The position numbers were made by a program, and so were the translations under genes. 64,000 bases of DNA from Phytoseiulus persimilis (Eukaryota > Arthropoda > Arachnida > Mesostigmata > Phytoseiidae): positions 2,486,775 to 2,550,774 of the forward strand of contig CM075104.1 in the NCBI GenBank assembly GCA_037576195.1. Reading direction: 5' to 3'. Each line of letters opens with the position of its first letter. Position 1 is the first letter of the stretch. Shown in pieces: positions 57,941 through 64,000 of the stretch. The notes under the pieces were generated by a model, which searched no databases, had not been told where the DNA came from, and saw nothing but the letters and a program-made list of their open reading frames with translations.

Positions 57941-60900
57941 GTCCGATATCCGACAAGAACACCCCTGGAGGCAGCCATGTTCGTCGTCCTAACCTCCTTC
58001 TCTTCTCAATTCTAGGTCTCTCGGGAACACGAGAACATTTCAATTGTCTCGACCAGGGGGTCTCAAAACGGGGCCGAGGAGCTCATGGGGCTCGGCGAGC
58101 GTGTTTCAGAGGAACTTCCGGCGGCCCCGTGAGGGAGATCACTACTGCTGCTATCTTGTGATTGAACATCACCAGACTTCTCCGATTCAATATTTATTTG
58201 TTGTAATCGGCAGAGGATTGACGATTTCCTGGTGAGTTCTCTAGGAAACGGTGGTTGAAACAAAGCTGAACGCCGACGAGCTCTGGAAATCGCATTTCTG
58301 ATCTGAATGTTACCATCGAAAATTGAAAGTTGGCAGGACTTCATTCCAAAAAGTTCATGTCGATTTTCTGATCGAGGCAGCACAATTGTGGAGGGTACCA
58401 GATGAGCGCAGTGGATGGACATCGGCGATTCTGCATTTTCCCAGTGTTGCCGTCATCAAAGTCGAACGAGTGCATTCTGGAATGTTGTTCTACACATTCG
58501 AGCACCGTCCATGTTTTGGCTCAGTGGGACATTTCATCCAGGGACGGCAGCAAAAAAGAGGTGCCTCCACATTTTTGCAGCATATGAAAGTAGTTAGTGG
58601 AAAGTAGATAACTCTTACACTTGACTTTCAACCCCTAAATACAAATTCCCAACGCCGGACGGCTAACCCACAACGTCTCACTTCTAACGTCTGACTTCCA
58701 CGTCCGCTCCACGTCTAAGGCCTGAATCCTCACCTCTGACTCCTGCACTGTAACTCATAACTCCTCGCTCCCGATTTCGTGCTTGCTACGCGCTGCCAGT
58801 CAGGTGATATTTGCGGGATCCAAGCGGTAAGATCGTGAGCGAGCATCTGGAAGAGGATTTCCCAGTGTCCTGGACGCAGAAGAATGATTGGGTTTAGATG
58901 ATCGAATTTTTCCTATCAAGCAAAGCTGATCCCGTCGCCCTTCGGGCGACTACAACTGTGAGCTAGGGAAACCCCGCTGTTGTCGGTCGCTCTGCTCCAT
59001 GCGCGAAAGCTCCTTTTTCTCCGCGAATAAGTTGACAATTCTCGAATCGCGGCTCTGGTTCTTGGCTCGTTTTTACTGCGTTAACCAATCGGCGCCATTC
59101 ACCAAGATGATCCCGCCGACCTCAACGATCACCGAACGGTGTTTGGAATTCTTACGGAAATATGTGCGTGGAGGGACGGACAGAGATAGCTGTCTTTTTT
59201 CCAAAAGAACAGATCTATGAATACCTGGGTGATAGCCGCACACCGGAATCGGAACCTATGGTATTGCCATCGAGTGAAAGCCCTCCGTCCCCTCGCTACC
59301 CATAGCGGATACTTTCGTCGGACGTATTCGATGGTCTAATGAATTGATCTCCCAAGGAATAACTGTCAATTTTTCTCTCCGCTGTGACAGAACGGTGAGC
59401 TTTACTCTTGTGAAGTTCCGGAGTCATGTTTCGGAGCGGAGTTCGAATCATCCCTGCTCTCACCGGTGGTAAGACGAAGGCATGCGAGGCGAGAAATTTT
59501 CGTCTTCTTGGCCAAAAGATGATGATCGCCGAATGCAACATGGCCGCAATCACGGCTATCTGTGCCACACAGATGTTGGAGTCGACAGTGAGGAAGCCTC
59601 GTCCCACCCGCGCTGAAAGAAGCGACGTTGTCAACGTAATGAGTATGCTCGGTTCGTTGGGAATATTTCTGAGAGGAAAGCACGCAGGGGGGGCGAATCG
59701 ATCGGCATCAGTCAGCCGGTTTCAAGCATCATGGATAACAAGGGGGAATATCGACGGTCAGGGAGTGGTGTGTCGAAAGTCGACTCAATCTCGCTCCGCT
59801 GGGGCTGAGCGACGCATGGCTTTGTCCGCTCGAATCTATCAGAACTTGAGTTGATGGTCGAGATAAGCTTGTTGTGAGAGGGAAGCTTCACTCGAGGTGA
59901 GCCGGTCAAGAATGGTTACAGCGGAGATTGGTACTCACGCATAAGCGCTGTGATCGCGCACTAGAAATCCCATGTTTGGAATAGCACGGAGTAACACTCC
60001 GCAAAACTCATCCAAGACACAATCGTTGAGAGGAAACTTGGAATAACTGCCCTTGGCGAGCTAAGCAAGGAAGCCCACCCATGTTGTCAACGATTGGTGT
60101 GAAGCACATTGTCTTCCTCCTCGGGCTACGCCAGCCCCAGTTTCCCGTGTATGACTCTGATGTAATCGTCACTGGCCTTTCCGAGCCAGCACACGAGTTA
60201 TTCCGACATCGTTCTCAGCGCGTGGGCTCGAAATTCCGTGCGCGGTCAACATTTTTGAGAATACACAGCATAGGAGGGACATGAGGCGCTCTGATCGCGC
60301 GCAGGTGAGATCGGCATTGGAAGAAGTACCGAAGCCCTCGAAATGTGTGGCCACCATCAACGCCTCAGTTCTCTGTGTTCGTGACCGCCTCCCGCAGGCT
60401 CTGACTTGCGTCCAACTGAGCACAATGGGAGGACAACGGTGGTTTCTGAGACATCGCTCGGGTCAACATCGGCGACATCCGGAACGGCCTCCTCCTTGAC
60501 CTCCGTCGCTGCAACTTTATCCCTGAGTCCGAGGAGATGCCCGAAATTCGTATATCCTCGCCGAGAAAATGCAGCGTATCAGTCTGCGTGACAGCGTCCC
60601 ATTGTTTATCGAATAAATGGAAGAATGAGGGGCCGCGATCATCACCCCTTTGCAAGCTTTCTTCTATTCCTAGAAAGGAACCCTTTCGCTCGTTCGTTAT
60701 TGCGATTTGAGGTTCCCGCCGCGATTCACTGTCGACGTTTCTGAGCGATACCTGAGCGGAGCCGCTTCCGGAACTCGCGGTTCTCGCTCTTCGAGGACGT
60801 GTTCTGGTCAGAATCAAACGTTCTTCGAGGATTCGTGGCGAAAGGATTCTCTTCCCTTCTTTTCCTTCGGCCGGTTCGACCGACAGTGATTTTCCCGTTC

Positions 60901-63900
60901 TGATAGTGCTTCGGAGAAGGTTTTTCTTCGATCTTGCTACGGTCTCGCCTCAGAGAGACATCATACACGAGAGGATTTTCATCATTATCAGATTTCTTCG
61001 ATGAAGGTCAACTCTGACAACGATTCCCGGACGCTTCCGCCTCGATTGAAGCATTACTCCAGAGATGCTTTCGCTTCCTCCTGATCATGATTTCACCCGC
61101 CTCGGGTCATATTACGGTTCCGTTCTCCGTCCCGATTCCACTCCGAAGGTGCACTCACTTCGTTGGGACCGCACTGCTTCTGGACCCAGCCATATTCGTG
61201 GAACGCGTTTCGGAGATACTCCCGCTCGGATTTCGTGAACTTTTCACACGGAGTTCCGGTCTCCATTCCATCCCGGTGCGAAAGCGGGAAGCTTCCCCCG
61301 TGGAGCCGGTGATGGGAAACCACATCGCGGCCGAGGGCAGCGGAAACTTTGGAAGGGCTACGATTTACGGCGGAAAGCGCGAGCACGTCGAGGACGCGAA
61401 CTCGTGGGTTCATGTGTCATCTGGCGCAGGGGGGAGCTGTGTACGGAGAACGGCGCAGCCATGGGAGCGAGAAGATATCGTTCAATTACGCGTAATATTT
61501 CCGAAGGTCCAACGCGGGGTTCACGGGCTCCAGCATCGCCGAGAACAGGAAAGGATAGTGCAGCTCGATAGCTTCGACATTGGCTCCGCTCAGGGGGCGG
61601 GAAGAATCGCAGAGTGCTATACATCATCACCCAACCGGGAAAGATGCGTCATGAAGAGCGGGGAAGGGCTCAGAATCGGATCACATCCTCCCCTTCGGAA
61701 CATATCAAAACAATACCTGGACCTTCTGATTAAAATCGTAGAATCTTTACCGAACAGTGAGGGCGACCCGGAAAGGCCGGAGCCATGGCCCGAACAGGGC
61801 CGAACTGCTTCCGGTCACAATCGAAGAAATGCGAGACCGTTTGTGAAGAATGGCAAGCGCGAGGCGAGACTGTGATCAGATTGCAACGGGATCATCTCCG
61901 AAGTTTGATGAGGCAGCGGCGCAGTAATTTCCGAGATTTGTCTGGACACGGGAGAAGAGTGCTCGAACCGGTCCTGAGACCCTCGTGGGCCCGGCTCCCC
62001 GACTTTTTTTTGGCGATCCCAGTTTAGCGGGTACTGAGTCGTGAAAATCCAGGATCTCCGCGTCGGGATCTGACTCCCGGGGAACTGGACCCTGAGCCAG
62101 AAAATCACAATCCGACGAGCTCGACAGTATGATCGAATCTCCTCAAATCTAATGATCCCAAGCTGCTCCTGTGTCCAGGGACCCAGAACCGCGCGGCCGT
62201 AGGTGTTTTCCGAAGGTTTCCAATGGGGGCAGCTGAATACCGTTACCACAGTTCCGTTCGGTTGGGCGGTTCGAGTCCGTTTACTCGATTCATTTCCTGC
62301 TCAAGGACGAACCGAATGCGCGCACGTTGGCTCGTTATAGTTGGATGAGGGAAATAACGGTTTTCGTCGTCGTTGTCGACATCGTCGTCGGTCCTGGCCG
62401 TTGTGGCGGCGGCAATGCTGGTGGTATCTATTAGAGCCAATCGATATTCCAATAAATCATCTGGGCTCCTTCCCCGGCAGGCTAGACCCTCATGACTGAA
62501 GTGAGAACGGGCAGCATAGGGGTAGCATACAGGATCCTGTTCCCCGTTTTCCTCGGGTTGAGCCGGGGCACGGACAGGAGCGGAGAGTCGGAGTCAGACA
62601 ACTAACTAGAGTGTGAGGGCGAAGTCGGAGGTCTTCGTCATGAGAGCGAGCGGATTCCACCCGCCCGTTTCATCATCATGCCATGGGGCATGTACACTTC
62701 GCCCAAGCCGAGGAGGAAGCTCAGCGTTCCTGGGTTCCCGATACGCTATCAACGCCCTTGTACTCGCAAAGTCCCCCGTCTGCTTCTCGTTTCTCTGCAG
62801 ACGGTTTCGTTCGCTGGGAAGGTTCGCGTCCGCGAGAAGGACCGGAGAGTGTAATTTTTCGTAAGCTGCCGTAAAACGTAAGATCGAACGGAGTGGCGGG
62901 CCTTGAAGAAGAGAGGGTCCTCCTACCGGCGTCAATGATTCTAGATTGAGGAGAACACGACCCCAGTTGATAACTCTCCCAGACTTATGAGATGAAAGGG
63001 CGCGCTGGACCCTGTCGAGATCGCTGCGGACTCCTTCCGAAGAAGTCTGACGATCGGACGAAAGGACGCTGGACTCGTGTTGCCTCGACCCATTGTGCGT
63101 ATCCGTCTCAGCTGTTCGGGGAACTGCTCCGGGGCTGGAAGGAGGGGAGACCGAGTCAGTCATCTGAGCCGGCACGCACAAACAGTCGCTTACCCGATAC
63201 GTCTTCGTCCGCTCCTCAGGCAGCATTGGCAGTTGTATGTTGCCCAAAGCCCACGGGCCGCTATCCGTCCGGCCGCCCTGTTGACCAAGCGAGCAGCCAC
63301 AGTCTATTTTTCTCTCTCGTAGCTTGGCTGGAGAGCCGTGGCGGTCGATCCCAGCCGGCAGCAAGCCGGTCAGCGAACTAGCGGAGACTCGGAATCCCCT
63401 GGGGTCGTCTGGACTCTAGAGGGTCCCTGATGCGGTCGGTCGCCGAGCACCCGATGCATTCTCGTTGGGTTTTCGTTGAGTTAGTTCCGCTGGCTTGTCA
63501 GTCGCGCTCTCGTCTGCTGCCTGTCTTTCGGTCACAGGCTCGCGTCTAGTAGAGTGACTGGTCCGCGAGCGACGAAACTGGCAGAGGCCCAAGACGACGC
63601 CTTAATTCCTTCCAACTCATTCGACTGAATCCCCTGGAAAGCTGGTTTACGAGCAGAACGCCGAGGGGGAGAGAGACCGATTCCCTGAGAGCACGGCACT
63701 ATTCCCCCGTACTCGCTGACGTATGCCCCGAATATTTTGTTTGAATGATAGCAGTTCACAAGAGGAGCATACGGCCAGTCAGACTTTTTTCATGCCGGAG
63801 GGAAGCGTCACAGTTGTATAAGGCGATGTTTCAGAGCGGTCGACGCAAACATTCTCAGTTATATCGCTCAAGCGCTGGGGGAGAACGCCGAAGTTCAAGC

Positions 63901-64000
63901 TCGGAATAGAGCGGAAAAGAGCCGAAAGCGACCTATTGTTCGTTTTTCAAAAGACTCCCGGATGCGATCACTCGGAAAGAATGCGATGTGTCTGTGACTC
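57941..64000. other. 6-kb stretch without a recognisable gene
   Basis: The longest frames in the window outside the retrotransposon are here (262 codons, 61087-61875, +; 252 codons, 62606-63364, -). Neither has a recognisable domain and both have long opposite-strand frames. A degenerate CACGTC/AACGTCT-rich run lies at about 58668-58745 and a CGT triplet run at 62364-62391. An initiator-like TCAGT at 63498-63502 in CG-rich sequence might mark a promoter, without further support. Confidence 0.4.
62364..62391. repeat. CGT triplet microsatellite
   Basis: An imperfect CGT run (TCGTCGTCGTTGTCGACATC and on) lies here. On the minus strand it reads as an Asp-rich stretch in a short frame that I do not consider a gene. 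Confidence 0.7.

Noticed and set aside
58054-58072. CAGGGGGTCTCAAAAC resembling a hAT terminus
   Set aside because: No matching inverted end or 8-bp duplication was found nearby.
58934-58950. Perfect hairpin GTCGCCC-TTC-GGGCGAC, terminator-like
   Set aside because: Isolated, with no T-run or gene end beside it, and intrinsic terminators do not apply in a eukaryotic genome.
61087-61875. 262-codon ORF on the + strand
   Set aside because: No domain, motif or splice context; overlapping antisense frames are similarly long, so chance is likelier.
62268-62278. GGTTCGAGTCC resembling a tRNA B box
   Set aside because: No cloverleaf, A box or tail can be built around it; no duplication flanks it.
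62606-63364. 252-codon ORF on the - strand
   Set aside because: Ser/Arg/Pro-rich translation with no motif; CG-rich DNA lowers the stop frequency on both strands.

Overview
The window looks like non-coding, transposon-bearing DNA from an animal, probably an arthropod. Support for this is an animal-type Ty3/gypsy retrotransposon, the tail of a non-LTR retrotransposon similar in style to the 'tick transposon' proteins (family knowledge, not a search), a tRNA-derived SINE and several MITE families. There are no operons, Shine-Dalgarno sites or dense long ORFs, so it is not bacterial. CG dinucleotides do not look depleted. The species cannot be named from the sequence.

Layout. At 1919-8744 lies a complete, reverse-oriented Ty3/gypsy element with two 244-bp LTRs that differ at one position and a CCTC target duplication. 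It encodes Gag with protease, then Pol (RT, RNase H, integrase) in the -1 frame, then a third ORF in the usual env position. That third ORF is not an envelope gene; it encodes a small protein with three CCHC-type zinc knuckles. From 8749 to 22449 I recognise no gene. A pogo-like MITE (22450-22603) sits just upstream of a broken LINE 3' end (22615-23206). Another long stretch without genes runs to 38.8 kb and holds two clusters of CGGTTA-type palindromes and one diverged direct repeat.

A SINE with an RNA polymerase III B box and a 16-bp target duplication lies at 38791-39034. A 5'-truncated relative with its own 14-bp duplication lies at 47431-47536, a few bases beyond the stop codon of a short, plausible ORF. 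At 48226-49200 there is a minisatellite of about 57 copies of a 17-bp unit. Its unit and a 42-bp flanking sequence reappear at 57 kb with only a few copies in both orientations. Three more MITEs or MITE-derived pieces follow: a TA-flanked element with an internal 16-bp array (49936-50150), a pogo-like MITE (54880-54961), and a hAT-type MITE with a perfect 8-bp duplication (55731-55990). The 16-bp array recurs alone at 57845-57940.

Only the retrotransposon genes are confidently coding. The two other CDS entries (47178-47399 and 51623-51880, the latter with a signal-peptide-like start) are tentative. Many reading frames of 100-260 codons occur but none shows a recognisable domain; they are best read as chance frames. 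Short exons of host genes could lie in the unassigned stretches and would not be visible without transcripts or homology searches. The main interest is a young retroelement with an unusual third ORF and a set of small non-autonomous repeats with well-defined boundaries.
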